Notes under the pieces: model-generated
What the model was told of the DNA's origin: nothing
What the model saw: the letters and a program-made list of their open reading frames with translations, nothing else
Database searches by the model: none
Position numbers and translations under genes: made by a program
Assembly (NCBI GenBank): GCA_004794785.1
Contig: SJOL01007351.1
Location: 1,498,627 to 1,562,626, forward strand
Direction: 5' to 3'
Origin: Opisthorchis felineus
Taxonomy: Eukaryota; Platyhelminthes; Trematoda; Opisthorchiida; Opisthorchiidae
Length of the DNA: 64,000 nucleotides
Shown here: piece by piece, positions 12,108-23,664 of the stretch
How the letters are laid out: every line of letters starts with the position of its first letter
Numbering within the stretch: position 1 is the stretch's first letter

Positions 12108-12290
12108 TCAGACCTTAGTTTGCAAGGTCATGAGACGGCAAAGTTGCTTCCGCCGCTTCACACCCCTTGCCAGTGTTGTGTTTCGTGAATCACTATGCAC
12201 CTCGGTCGAGTCATCTAACATTGGTGAGCGCGAATCCGGAATCTTTACTTCTGACGAGGTCGCCCCCTTTTGACTCCCTTTTGACGTCAT
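12108..12290 (-). CDS. Possible first coding exon, function unknown
   Basis: A 60-codon minus frame starts at an ATG in good context (GGCGGAAAATGACG). It encodes a Ser/Thr/Lys-rich, hydrophilic peptide (start MTSKGSQKGATSS) with a basic cluster VKRRKQ near the end. It runs to ACTAAG followed by GTCTGA, which could be a weak splice donor just before the stop. No domain is visible. It could equally be a chance open frame. Confidence 0.25.
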   Translation of the reverse strand: MTSKGSQKGATSSEVKIPDSRSPMLDDSTEVHSDSRNTTLARGVKRRKQLCRLMTLQTKV

Positions 12291-12819
12291 TTTCCGCCCA
12301 AAGCGACTAATTTAAACGCCAAAATTACGATGAACTTCTCGTCTTGCCACCATTTATTTCCATCATTAGGAGGTTGTGTGATTTAATCAGTTAGCGACGG
12401 TTTGGTTATCAGTTTTAACTTAAGAGTGAATGTCATTACGTTGATTGGAGGGGGCTAAACAGCTTTTATTATTTTCTCATTACACTGCGGTAGCGTTAAA
12501 GAGCACTTTCCAGTTCATGTGGAAGTCGTCTTTCCGTTCTAGTCATTTTAGAATCTCACAGTAGCTAAAAGAAGAATATCCGCAAAAAACGCAAGCAAAC
12601 CGTGCCGCAGCACTCTGAACCGGACTCTGTAGGAGAACGCAGTCCAGGTTGGTGAATGTGGTTTGTGCCAGCGGTTATTCAACCGTAAAGCAAGATGGAT
12701 TTGACTGTCGCAGGGATGACGATTATTGTTGGTTCGATATCCCTGTCGACTGGATTTCGGACAGTGAAATATCGTAGTCTGAAGGCGATTTAGACGTGCC
12801 GAGTAGGTCCCCCCTTGTA

Positions 12820-13065
12820 ATACTCACAAGGTTGCTGAAAATTCTTCGACACCCCACGACCGGTTTCGCCCTTCTTGGGACTCATCAGGAAGCGTTCGCC
12901 CCGAGTTTCCGTCAACCTTATGTTCTACTTGAAACCAAATTGCACGGAATTAGCGAAATACACTCATTTGCAAACAAATTTGGTTTTGCGGTAGACTCAA
13001 CTGGAACCCAGCTGAATCTCTCATTTGTAATGTGCCTGCCAGGTGAGTCTCAAGAGTCTTCAAGA
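12820..13065 (-). mobile_element. Hammerhead element monomer, inverted relative to the array
   Basis: One minus-oriented unit beginning at ACTCACAAGGTTGCTGAAAA and running through the ribozyme, the ACTCATTTGCAAACAAATTT block and the AATCTCTCATTTG block. It ends near CCAGGTGAGTCTC. It points toward the plus-oriented array that begins about 110 bp to its right, so the locus is an inverted arrangement. Confidence 0.8.
12852..12894 (-). ncRNA. Type I hammerhead ribozyme, core intact
   Basis: Minus strand: CTGATGAG, TCCC-loop-AGGGC stem II, GAAAC, CGGTC, GTGGGG. The upstream stem I strand is GCTTCC rather than GCCTAC, weakening stem I, but every invariant core base is present. Confidence 0.75.
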
Positions 13066-13185
13066 TAATTCACTTGCTGCCCCGTGCTGACCTGGAAGGA
13101 AAAGCTGATTTCAGATCTGTGTCCTGTCTTAGTTAAATGATTCACGATTTGACTTCCAGTTGATTCAGTCATACTCGGGGACTGC

Positions 13186-13228
13186 GCCTACCTGATGAGC
13201 CCCAAGAAGGGCAAAACCGGTCGTGGGC
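13186..13228 (+). ncRNA. Hammerhead ribozyme, array unit 1, G12 mutated
   Basis: Same layout as the other units, but the GAAAC box reads AAAAC: position 13213, which corresponds to catalytic G12, is A. The terminal unit is therefore predicted inactive. Confidence 0.85.
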
Positions 13229-13492
13229 TGTCGAAGAATTTTCAGCAACCTTATGAGCAGTACATTACGAGTATACATGTATCACGATATCTCGAATATC
13301 GTAGCAACTGAAACATGAGGCGGCCTGGTGCAACACATTCAGTTGCCTGGAAACATCACAAACGAGAGATTCAGCTGGGTTCCAGGTGAGTCTCTCGCAA
13401 AACCAAATTTGTTTGCAGATGAGTGTATTTCGCCAATTTCGTGCAATTTGGTTTCAAGTAGAACATAAGGTTGACGGAAACTCGGGGACTGC

Positions 13493-13535
13493 GCCTACCT
13501 GATGAGCCCCAAGAAGGGCGAAACCGGTCGTGGGC
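13493..13535 (+). ncRNA. Type I hammerhead ribozyme, array unit 2
   Basis: Stem I pairs GCCTAC (13493-13498) with GTGGGC (13530-13535), six pairs including one G-U. The core is CTGATGAG (13499-13506). Stem II pairs GCCC with GGGC around a CAAGAA loop (13506-13519). GAAA is at 13520-13523 and the cleavage triplet GTC at 13527-13529, so the predicted cut is between 13529 and 13530. Stem III is the self-complementary ACCGGT (13523-13528) with no room for a loop. Such short stem III motifs are known to work mainly as dimers, which the array would supply. Confidence 0.92.
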
Positions 13536-13799
13536 TGTCGAAGAATTTTCAGCAACCTTATGAGTAGTGCATTACGAATATACATGTATCGCGATATCTC
13601 GAATATCGTAGCAACTGAAAAATGAGGCGGCCTGGTGCAGCACATTCAGTTGCCTGGAAACATCACAAACGAGAGATTCAGCTGGGTTCCAGGTGAGTCT
13701 CTCGCAAAACCAAATTTGTTTGCAGATGAGTGTATTTCGCCAATTTCGTGCAATTTGGTTTCAAGTAGAACATAAGGTTGACGGAAACTCGGGGACTGC

Positions 13800-13842
13800 G
13801 CCTACCTGATGAGCCCCAAGAAGGGCGAAACCGGTCGTGGGC
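13800..13842 (+). ncRNA. Type I hammerhead ribozyme, array unit 3
   Basis: Identical to unit 2 by reading. All core boxes are intact; the predicted cut follows 13836. Confidence 0.92.
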
Positions 13843-14106
13843 TGTCGAAGAATTTTCAGCAACCTTATGAGTAGTGCATTACGAATATACATGTATCGCG
13901 ATATCTCGAATATCGTAGCAACTGAAAAATGAGGCGGCCTGGTGCAGCACATTCAGTTGCCTGGAAACATCACAAACGAGAGATTCAGCTGGGTTCCAGG
14001 TGAGTCTCTCGCAAAACCAAATTTGTTTGCAGATGAGTGTATTTCGCCAATTTCGTGCAATTTGGTTTCAAGTAGAACATAAGGTTGACGGAAACTCGGG
14101 GACTGC

Positions 14107-14149
14107 GCCTACCTGATGAGCCCCAAGAAGGGCGAAACCGGTCGTGGGC
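14107..14149 (+). ncRNA. Type I hammerhead ribozyme, array unit 4
   Basis: Identical to unit 2 by reading. All core boxes are intact; the predicted cut follows 14143. Confidence 0.92.
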
Positions 14150-14413
14150 TGTCGAAGAATTTTCAGCAACCTTATGAGTAGTGCATTACGAATATACATG
14201 TATCGCGATATCTCGAATATCGTAGCAACTGAAAAATGAGGCGGCCTGGTGCAGCACATTCAGTTGCCTGGAAACATCACAAACGAGAGATTCAGCTGGG
14301 TTCCAGGTGAGTCTCTCGCAAAACCAAATTTGTTTGCAGATGAGTGTATTTCGCCAATTTCGTGCAATTTGGTTTCAAGTAGAACATAAGGTTGACGGAA
14401 ACTCGGGGACTGC

Positions 14414-14456
14414 GCCTACCTGATGAGCCCCAAGAAGGGCGAAACCGGTCGTGGGC
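14414..14456 (+). ncRNA. Type I hammerhead ribozyme, array unit 5
   Basis: Identical to unit 2 by reading. All core boxes are intact; the predicted cut follows 14450. Confidence 0.92.
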
Positions 14457-14720
14457 TGTCGAAGAATTTTCAGCAACCTTATGAGTAGTGCATTACGAAT
14501 ATACATGTATCGCGATATCTCGAATATCGTAGCAACTGAAAAATGAGGCGGCCTGGTGCAGCACATTCAGTTGCCTGGAAACATCACAAACGAGAGATTC
14601 AGCTGGGTTCCAGGTGAGTCTCTCGCAAAACCAAATTTGTTTGCAGATGAGTGTATTTCGCCAATTTCGTGCAATTTGGTTTCAAGTAGAACATAAGGTT
14701 GACGGAAACTCGGGGACTGC

Positions 14721-14763
14721 GCCTACCTGATGAGCCCCAAGAAGGGCGAAACCGGTCGTGGGC
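14721..14763 (+). ncRNA. Type I hammerhead ribozyme, array unit 6
   Basis: The ribozyme is identical to unit 2, although the end of this last unit has diverged. The predicted cut follows 14757. Confidence 0.92.
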
Positions 14764-14966
14764 TGTCGAAGAATTTTCAGCAACCTTATGAGTAGTGCAT
14801 TACGAATATACATGTATCGCGATATCTCGAATATCGTAGCAACTGAAAAATGAGGCGGCCTGGTGCAGCACATTCAGTTGCCTGGAAACATCACAAACGA
14901 GAGATTCAGCTGGGTTTCTGGTGAGTCTCTCGCAAAACCAAATTTGTTTGCAAATGAGTGTATTTC

Positions 14967-16038
14967 TACAGCAGTTGTAAGATGCTAAGGTCGATTTGAT
15001 ACGATTATAGAACTTTATTTACATTGCTGTCATCCGTTATTCCGGTGTGGACCATCTTCTTGGATCATTCATCCAAACACGTTCCACTATGTTAGCGTAG
15101 ATCTGTGGACTTGTATCAACTGGCGCAATGAATTTAATTTAATCGGCGGTGGAGTCTGTCTCATTCGATAGCAAGATCAGCAGATTCACTTTATTTTCTG
15201 CTACTTAAACTAAATAAAGTAGCATTCGAAGATATGATTTTTTATACACCGCTAACGGTTGGAAGCTCACTGTGCCTGTGAACAAGGTAGCCACAAAATA
15301 ATGTGCACGAGCTTGCTCTTGAAAAAGTTTTCACATGAGCAAGCTTTTATGCAAATTATTAGTCGCGGGGGGTTTGTTTCTTGTTTCCGTTTAACATTAC
15401 GGAACTCACGAAGTTTTGTGGCCAGTTCCTGTGCCGCAGGGAAGCGCTGCGTCCAAAATTCGTCACGCCCCATTAGAATGGGAGTGCTTGGAGCGTTCGA
15501 TCAGGTCACTCATGTGGACCACTTTCATCATTATCTCTGTTTTCTGCATTGGATGCAACTGACAGCAATTCTCTACACATCTTTCCTGTACTGTGGTAGG
15601 GAGACCCACAGACAACCGCGGGCTATTCAGTCAGTTGTATCTAAACCTTCCACTCACATGTATCATTTTTACCGGTCATTTAGTGAGTACCCATAAGTGT
15701 TTGTTGTAGGTACAACTTTGGTTCACGTTTTGGTGGTCCAGTCCATTGTAACCAATAGGCTAAGCTAAACAAATATTATATCTTGAAAAACATCTAATGT
15801 TTTTAAATGGTTCGTTCACAGAGGGTGCAATTTTCATATTGAGTTCAAAGAGCAGCTGCAAACTTCTTCTTCTACTTTGCTTTTACACATCGGTGCAGTA
15901 ATCCGTTATCTTCACAGCTGAACAGACTCGCTTCATTTTACTCTGTACACGATTTCTGCTACCCTAATGAACCAGTCGTCAAAGGACGACTGCAGCTGGC
16001 AATTTTGCGACTTTTTTGTTAGGAGACTACTCACTCAC
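14967..16038. other. Sequence without a supported gene
   Basis: A 145-codon plus frame (15259-15696) and an overlapping minus frame with a donor-like GTGAGT at about 15408 were examined. Neither shows a domain or a matching acceptor phase. A short inverted repeat (AGCTTGCTC and GAGCAAGCT) lies at 15308-15345. Confidence 0.35.
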
Positions 16039-16242
16039 GCCGATGCCTTGTTGGAAATTGTACGGCCAGTTAATGCTTTCTCTGTAGTTTGTCCATCCCC
16101 ATTTCGCTTCATTCTGCGCTAGGGTTTCGATCACTTGCAGTATTCTACGGCTTTCACCCGTTACCCATCTCACTTCACCTAACTCATGCTGGAACGCCTC
16201 ATCATGTGTGTATGTAGGACCATTTCTCAAACTTGGTAATAA
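16039..16242 (-). CDS. Orphan internal exon of an unidentified protein
   Basis: Minus frame of exactly 68 codons with no partial codon at either end. It is preceded by an acceptor (GGGTGTTAG before TTATTACC) and followed by a strong donor (GGC then GTGAGTGAG). The peptide is mixed polar with many Trp and Glu (HELGEVRWVTGESRRIL, then NEAKWGWTNYRESINWPYNF), unlike low-complexity chance frames. I do not recognise the family. Flanking exons were not found: the open frame at 15.4 kb has an incompatible phase. It could be an internal exon of a large gene with long introns, or a gene relic. Confidence 0.4.
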
Positions 16243-19200
16243 CTAACACCCAATTTCACTAGAACCCTACCGGAATGTTGCCTCTGCTAGAACAGTCCGT
16301 CACTTTGGTTTTATCCTCCAAAGTCAGGAATTTTCCTGCCGGTCACCTGATCAGTTGATCGCGGGGTGGAATAATTGGAAGGGTCAACCAACCGGCTGGA
16401 TTGAAAACCAAGAGTCAAGGAGATAATGAAGCGCCATTCCTCGTCCAACCAGCAGTGAGAAAGGTTGCACCATATACTCTGCACTGATCGGCTAATCGCT
16501 ACAGTAGACAATTCTGCCAGATACTAAACGACTTTAGGCTGTCCGATCTGATGACTATTCCTACCCATTCGTTCGTTCAAACGCGGTTCCGGAGGCTTAT
16601 ACCACTGCAGCGTTAAGATTGCAAAAGTCACTACATCGGGTCCATGTTAACAGGTTTCGGTAAATCTAGTGGGGCCAACTTATGCTGGCCATAGGACTGG
16701 CGATACAGTAAACGCTGTTGCGAGAGACAAGTTTGAAATAACCTTTTCGCTAGTCAGATTGATCTCATCCATTCAAGTCTGACTGGCTGTACGCCTATTG
16801 ACCAATTCGGGGGGCGTTCATACACTATAGGGCTGTTTCTTTGTGAGTAGTGAGTTTTTCACTCATTCTGGAGTTTTTACTTCGTTGATCGTGTGTACAA
16901 GGAAAACATTTCTTGCAGAGAAGCTGCTCGTGCCCGGGATTTGGCTATAAGAGGGGGAGGCCGCGTATAAACGGAGATGTGGGAAGCTCACTGACGGAAG
17001 ACCAACACACGATCGTTCCAATTCCGTGTGATTTCTTGAGTAGCGTACACCCAAGATGGAGAATTACAAAGTTTGATATTGAACACACTCAGAGGGAAAA
17101 ATTATCATCTTTTTCAGAAGACACTAGCAACTGCGTCCATCCTGGCAAGTTTCGCTTTGTTCATTTTGTATGGGGTACTTCTAACGTGCTGGGAATTCCA
17201 GTTCCCGTTTACATACCTTAAAATTTCCATAATTTTAGTTGAATTTGTTTCCTTTCACCGCAACTGCCTAGGAACACTTCGCAGTAACACTAACTGGTCG
17301 CAGAGCTTGTAACTGTTCGACTAAATGGCATTATTGTTTTTTACAGACGATATAATTTTAACTTGAGTGTCATTGGGTCACGGTGACAGACACAACCCTC
17401 CCCATTGTTCGAAGGTACAGCTTTCGGCCTATTCGTTAAGAGGCCTAGTCAAATGGAGTATTTTGGGACTCATTGGCTGGAGCTTGCTTGTTGATGACTT
17501 TGCCAGTCTGAATAGTTGTTTACCGAAATGTAGTCGTCAACGCTGTAGAACTATTCGATAGGTAACATATTAAGAATCGGGGATTTCGATCGGATGTTAC
17601 ATCGGACCATCCTTATTCCCAAGTCACCCAAATTCGTAACAGTTGATTTGATGAGATATTGTCACCTGAAGTCGAATGCGAAACTGATCGGATTGGATTG
17701 AGCACGTGTTATTAGGAGGTCGGTTGACAAAAACTGGGACGAATTGCTTGGATAGTCGGAGCGTAAATTGTTCTCCAACGCGCAACCCATTATTCTTTTT
17801 AGACTAACTGGGGAGTGTCAGGCCGATTTTATAGGATTAGTCATAAGCTGCTTTGGTTGGTGGTTAGCATTTTTGACCACAAAGTCCCACAATCACTTAC
17901 TACACTCACTCGCATATCCTACATGAAATAGAGACGATTTTTGACTCAACGTACGCCGCGGATTTCCAGGCCTTGCTCAGTTTTTAAGGTTGAGGATTGA
18001 ATAAAGTTTATTCTGTAGCCTTTGTTGTTTAGATGTATACATGGTCAGTGCTTAAAGACATTCCGAATTATGCTGTCAGCCAGACGGATGTAGTGGGGCT
18101 GGACCAGTGGCGTATAAGAATATGCATAGGTATAAAATAGCACCGTTACAAAAAAAGTTTGGGGTTTTCTGTCAGGCAGTAACAGGGCAAGGAAAGGCAT
18201 GCGGTTTGAAGTGGTTTTTAACGATGTGTGCGCTGCATTCTCCAAATCTTGTTTTTAATGTGTAACTATCAGGAAGCAATCAAGCAAGCGGAATTGACTT
18301 ATCTGAGTATTTGATCCAATAGCACAACTACCATCCCCTCAGTTGCAAGGGTCTTTCAAATCTAGCTGGGCTGCGACAGCAACGTAAAGGTGCGGGTTGA
18401 GTTGTTACTCACTTTGGTTTGTTATTAGCCCCTATCAAAGCATGACAGTAACCACAGCCCGCACAAATGTTGTAAGATAGCCAAAATTGTGACTGTGTGG
18501 TGATGCATTTACAGGAGTGCTAACAAAGTATCGATCGAGATAGTTACCCTGTGATAATCTAACAATTGCACATAGTGACCATTACGGTGGTAGGGTTCAA
18601 AACTGTTAACAAAATAAGCGACATATTGGCCACGGGTCATCGTTTAACCTTCTGTTACCCTGATTTCACGTACGAAATCACATTAGCCAAGTGAATCAAT
18701 CCGGCTGTTAGGGTAAAAGCCCAAAGTGATTGCTTGTGGGCGACTGGTAGACCAGATGAGTTACACTTATAACTAAATGCCCACAGTCATACCATGTAAT
18801 GTCCACTACTGCAATCTACGTCACTCAGAATAATCGTAGTTAACCACATATTGTTCTTACTGAAATAGAAAAGATTGGAGAGATCTCGTGAAAGCCGTCA
18901 TCAGGCTTTTGACATTCAAGCAGCCTTCCTACTTTGGAACAAAGATATTTTTTACAAACACTCCTGTCACAACAAACCGATCTCACATGGACTAGTTCAC
19001 ACACTGTTGTTGGAGTCAATTCACCTTCAGTCACTGGAGATTCATCCAGTAGTGCACTATTCGTGGCTTCGAACCACGTTCACTAACGAACGACAAATTT
19101 CTTCATGCACGAAAAAGTTGAAACCAAAACCATCCCTTCTGCAACACTATCTCTGGAAAACTTCTAGGGGTGTTAAGTTGAGGGATACCTCTCTTGGCAC

Positions 19201-22200
19201 CAAACTAAAAATACATTTTCTCTATGGTGGGTAACATCCAGAGTGCGACAAAAACCGTTTAAAACGAGCATTCACAGTCTGAACACAACACAGCGAATCA
19301 CCTAGCTTAGTAAAGTGGACTGATCCAGAAAATTTATCAGTAAACTCGACTAAATGTGAGCAGCCACATGTTTCTTCCCAGCTTTTATATGGTTGTCATC
19401 GAGGATCACATGAGTATCGAAAGTTTATACCTGGACTGGAAGAAAAACAGAATGTGGTAAAAAGGTAAACGTCTGCACGTTCCACCCTTAAGATATCTCG
19501 TCGGAGAGACACATCTGTCACGTGACATTCCTAACCGTAGATTACAGGGCCACCATGCATGCCTTCCGGAGCGACAAGGTGGGCGATGTCAAACATATCA
19601 AAGTTCGGTGGCCCGCAAGGTACACAATGTACTGTAAGTATAGAATTTAAGACTTCGTAGGAACTTTGAACTTATCACTATGTGACTTCCTACGTGCAGG
19701 TAGAGCAGCATTGCTTGGATTCCCTACAACACGCAATATCCTATGGAAACCAACATAACAAGCGACCATGAAGAGGACGTGGCTCGTCGGGTGACTGCTG
19801 CACCCATCTATTCACTTCACTTATTCCAGCTGCATCTGAACCAAACTACGTACAGTTATTTTTATCAGGAACTGATCGAATTTTAGCTAGGAGCCTTCTT
19901 TTTATGAAATTTGGGCAGAAAAATAACCATTTTAAGTCTATTATGCACATGCCTTTGTACATTTTTCTTATCCCCCAGTGCTTTTGGATCCCACTATAGT
20001 TAGACTACTATTTAGTCCTCATTGAAGATTTTTAAAGCACATTTTCCTCTCATTCGAGCCAAAATGTGGAACTTCCAGGAGCGTAGCCTCAAGCGAATCA
20101 GTTGGCTTACCTAGGAGCTCAGGAAAATTTATGTGGTCGACCAGCGGCCTTCCGTTCTACTGTCAATAAGGGTACGTTCTAATCCTAGTTCGTCTATTAA
20201 CCTGGTCTGTATCTCATGGCTACGGTTTCACCAGAGGCAAGCTATAGTGGAGAAACAGCCTGAGAGGAAATTGTAGTCGACAACTCTGCGCCACTCATCA
20301 CTATAATTTGGGGTCGCCGAACACTGTATCTATTGTTCCATCCATCACACTCGACTTGCTCGCTCACTCATTATGTGCATACGCGAATGAGCGCACGAGC
20401 GCTCAAGAACGCACGTGGTTGTAGCAGAGTTTTAGTTCGACAGACGGGAGCCTGCGTAAAAACTCTGAGCCAGTTGGTAATTAAACGAAGCATAAATGGA
20501 CGCGCAGGAGCCCGGCAAAGTGGCGGCAATTCATTACAGGTTTCAGACGCGAACAACAGAAACATTGACGACAACAACATCTGTTGCCCCATTTTGATGT
20601 GTAGTGTTCATTGGAGGGGACACGGGAAATGTCCTCGCGTACCGCCAAATTGAAAATGAAGTGTGCTTTGCATTATACGGCAACTCCGAATAGCCTCATT
20701 CTTTTTTACAAGGTGAGATGAGGCGTGCATTGTAGTCTATCACTGCGTTTGTCAAGTGACTTACCAGACGGGCTTTGTTTATATGAGTAAAACATAAAGT
20801 TACCAATAAGACAGAAAACTATAAACACTGAGAAGAATGGGATTCATTGATTGATGTCGGTCACGCTTTTCCTATTCATCTTATTTGTGAGTCCTAAGAT
20901 TATTATGAGAAGTTTACTTTCGCGACCTTTGATATGCCCTTTCATCTGAAGACGTCTAAACATGAGGCAACATCTTACACACACCACCTCTCCCGATATC
21001 TAAGAACCGCTTTGCGCTTGGTTCACTTTCAAGGCCCCTCATATAGGTGGAAGATACAAAGGTTGTAATAAACTGATGAAGTTGTACTAGAATAGACCTT
21101 GTTCTGGAATATAACATCGATCATTCGACGCATGCCAAAACCCCATGTTACTTCCTTATTCTGTGTTCCCTTCCCACATTCACCCCTCTCTCTTGTTGTC
21201 AGATGTTCAACCTTCGACAGAAACCAAATAGACCGTCTTGACTTAACACTAATTACAACGTCAACAGAAACTATCCGATAGCCAACGACCGGTCTCTCTC
21301 TTCTTGCAGTTTATCAGATAGTGGTGGTTCCGTAGTTCCCATCAGCTGCACCAGTTCTACCTGTGTACCATACTGTAAGAATTTGCGAGATGCACACATT
21401 GACAATCTAACTCGGTGCTAATGGGTAATTCAAATTAATCCCAGCTAGACCACCCGTTCATGTATCTTTTTTCACTCAACTAACTTCCGACAATGATATG
21501 AAACACAGGTTCTTTTGCGTTGTTCCAAGCATAACAGAAAAGGCACACCCGTTTGAAAACTCACAATTTTCTTCCAAACTTTGTTTGTACGTTAGAAAAC
21601 AACTCCAGTGGAATATAAGTGGCTCGAGTGCACTGCGTAGTTGTCGGTCTGTTTGGCAGTTGGACTGCAAACGTTCATCACCAATTGGTGTGACATCGTC
21701 AGTGCGGGGTTGAGGGGGCCTTATGTAATTGTCTGATCATCTGTGGGGATGCATTTTGCAAGAAACTTGACAGTGACCCATCAAGCAGTATTCGGTACTA
21801 AAGCTTAAGTTGTTCCTCGTCATCTGTTTAGGACCCAGGTCATTTGCTAACACTTCGGTTTTGATGGGTCTGGTTGCTGGGCACCGCAATGAGCCGCAAG
21901 AAGCTATTCAAGCTTCGCCGGGTAAACGGATTGACGAAAAATATTGCATCCGCCGCAAAAAGTTGTCGACATATGGCAGAGATATTTGAGTATACCTTTA
22001 GGACAGTCCTTATTCTATTCCGACACAATTACTCTGCTAATATTCTTTTGCGAAATCTTCCCGTTGAGGGACAATGGGGGACCTATTGTGGCGATAAATC
22101 CGAATTAGACAGAAGGAGTCGAATGGTGTGTGTTTACGAACATGATTATTTCTGGTCGATCAGCTTGGCTGTTCCGGTCATCAAAACACACAAGCTAATG

Positions 22201-22519
22201 AGCATGTGTACCACACCCAAGTAACCATTATCGTATTACACACATCTTTGAAGCAATGGATCCGTAAATCTTCGTAACTGAGCTTGTTCAAGCAAACCGG
22301 ACTAGTCCAAGTCCGTCAATTACTAAAGGAAATATGTTGCTCCCCTATTCGCCTTTCCTGGTGTGTGCATCTACGGCCCTCCCTTAGCCAATGCTAATTT
22401 CTGACGGTGATAGGGTACGAAGCCTATTGGCCTTGATAAAAAATTGTGGAAGCGATGTGCCCGATAAGAATAGTAACGTGCCAACCAGCTGAGATTGAAG
22501 GCATCTAGGCCACTGAGGC
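16243..22519. other. Long stretch without a supported gene
   Basis: Many short frames on both strands. Some (16.9 kb, 18.9-19.2 kb, 21.9 kb) sit beside splice-like GT or AG, but none has a domain or compatible neighbours. No ribozyme element, SINE or RT motif was seen. Confidence 0.35.
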
Positions 22520-22582
22520 TACCTGATGTACCCTAAGAAGGACTACTGAAGACTTTTCAGTAACCTTATGAGCAGCGTGGTC
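22520..22582 (+). repeat. Hammerhead element fragment, decayed
   Basis: Plus-oriented remnant: GGCTACCTGATGTACCCTAA, then GAAG, TTTTCAGTAACCTTATGAG. The stem II, GAAA and GTC parts are mutated. Confidence 0.6.
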
Positions 22583-23334
22583 CGTCGATCACAGCTAGTT
22601 ATGTGTGTGATGCGTTAAGAACTTATCATCACGAAAAGAACCAAGTTTTCTGTACGAAGAAAACAATCCGACACCGTTATAAGGTCGCCCTTCGTTTTCT
22701 GGAAAAAATGACGGTAAATGAGACTGGAAAGTTTTATCATGCACCTCCTGGAGGTGGTCCAACTTCGTAGAGCTTTCACAAAAAATCGTGGATGATTGGT
22801 AACGTTGTTTTATGCTATCAAGTGAGGTAACATCTCTCCTGAATAGCACATCGTGAATAACACTGCCCGACATTCTACAGCCGGCTGGTTTTACGTTCAC
22901 TTAATGAATGAGATGGTATAGTGCAGTACTTAAAGAACCAAGGAGGATTGATAAGCTGAGAAGTCTAAGAACTACTGGTCCAAGCCGAAAGGCGGAAACC
23001 ACTACAGATTAGAGGGGTGCGTTTAGTAGAACCAAATATTTCATAATCCTGGTCGCACCGGTATGCGAAGTCAGATCATTTGAAGTGTGAGATAAACGGC
23101 TTGCCACCACCTCACCAGCACAGACTTCGCACAGCTGAAGACGTCTGAACAGACCAGCACGTTCACTCTAGTGTAACTTACGCGGTATGCCCAACACTCC
23201 TCTAGAATGTCAGCTAGTCCGATTTCAAAAGTCATGTATTTGTACGACTGGAGAGCTATAATAAGATCAAAACTCGGGTCAATTGCTCTCTCACTTTGGT
23301 TTGGGCTAATTAGAATAATCACGTTAAAACAGAA

Positions 23335-23660
23335 ACAGCAGTTGGTGCGATATTCGAGACATCGCAGTGTATTTTCTTCAAAGAAACCACTTATGAGGTT
23401 GCTGAGCACTCTTCAGGAGCCTACCACCGGTGTCGCCCTTCTTGGGCTCACGAGGTAGGCACAATCCCCAAGTTTCCCAGCCTTATTTTCTGCTAGAACG
23501 CAAATTGAACGAAATTTGTGGAATACACTCATTTGCACACCAGTTTGGTCTTAACAGGAGACTCAACTGGATCCCGGACAAAGAAGAATATCATAAATGA
23601 GTTGAATCTCCTGTTAAAACCCAGTTGGCGTGCAGATGAGTGCATTTCGCGAAGGGCGGC
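23335..23660 (-). mobile_element. Decayed hammerhead element with foldback end
   Basis: Minus-oriented unit: GTGCGATATTCGAGACATCG, GAGGTTGCTGAGCACTC, CACCGGTGTCGCCC. The core reads CTCGTGAG and GACAC instead of CTGATGAG and GAAAC, so it is inactive. The 3' part folds back: AATACACTCATTTGCACACC near 23523 and GTGCAGATGAGTGCATTTCG near 23630 are inverted arms around a roughly 60-bp centre. This repeats the architecture seen at 5.5, 40.1 and 56.1 kb. Confidence 0.7.
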
Positions 23661-23664
23661 AGTG

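Larger units (their letters stand above)
13173..14966 (+). repeat. Tandem array of 307-bp hammerhead retrozyme units
   Basis: Family sequence repeats with exact 307-bp period: CTGATGAG boxes start at 13192, 13499, 13806, 14113, 14420 and 14727. By reading, the internal units are identical. The first differs at several positions (for example CACGATATC for CGCGATATC) and the last has changes at its end (TTTCTGG for TTCCAGG, GCAAATG for GCAGATG). Each unit has the ribozyme, a 9-bp hairpin (GCAACTGAA with TTCAGTTGC, 13611-13653 in the second unit) and a longer-range stem (AAACCAAAT with ATTTGGTTT, 13707-13761). A transcript would be cut once per unit into 307-nt RNAs able to circularise, as known for animal retrozymes (several hundred nt or less, tandem, type I hammerheads). 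The 63-codon minus frame repeated in each unit is a by-product, not a gene. Confidence 0.92.

Noticed and set aside
12643..12765. Plus-strand peptide with C-x2-C (ECGLCQRLF) as a zinc finger
   Set aside because: No His pair follows and the frame closes quickly; too little to support a domain.
13454..14873. Five identical 63-codon minus frames, one per 307-bp unit, as a repeated gene
   Set aside because: They are the reverse complement of the ribozyme unit, with no domain. The identity comes from the tandem DNA repeat, and the signal that makes sense is the plus-strand hammerhead.
15267..15473. Minus exon (GRDEFWTQRFPAAQELATKL) continuing the exon at 16.04 kb
   Set aside because: There is a donor-like GTGAGT at its end, but the reading phase at the available AG sites does not match the phase-0 end of the 16 kb exon.
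18840..19234. Cys-rich minus frame beside a GTAAGA donor as an exon
   Set aside because: No acceptor gives a compatible phase (the nearest AG is followed by an in-frame stop) and no domain is recognisable.
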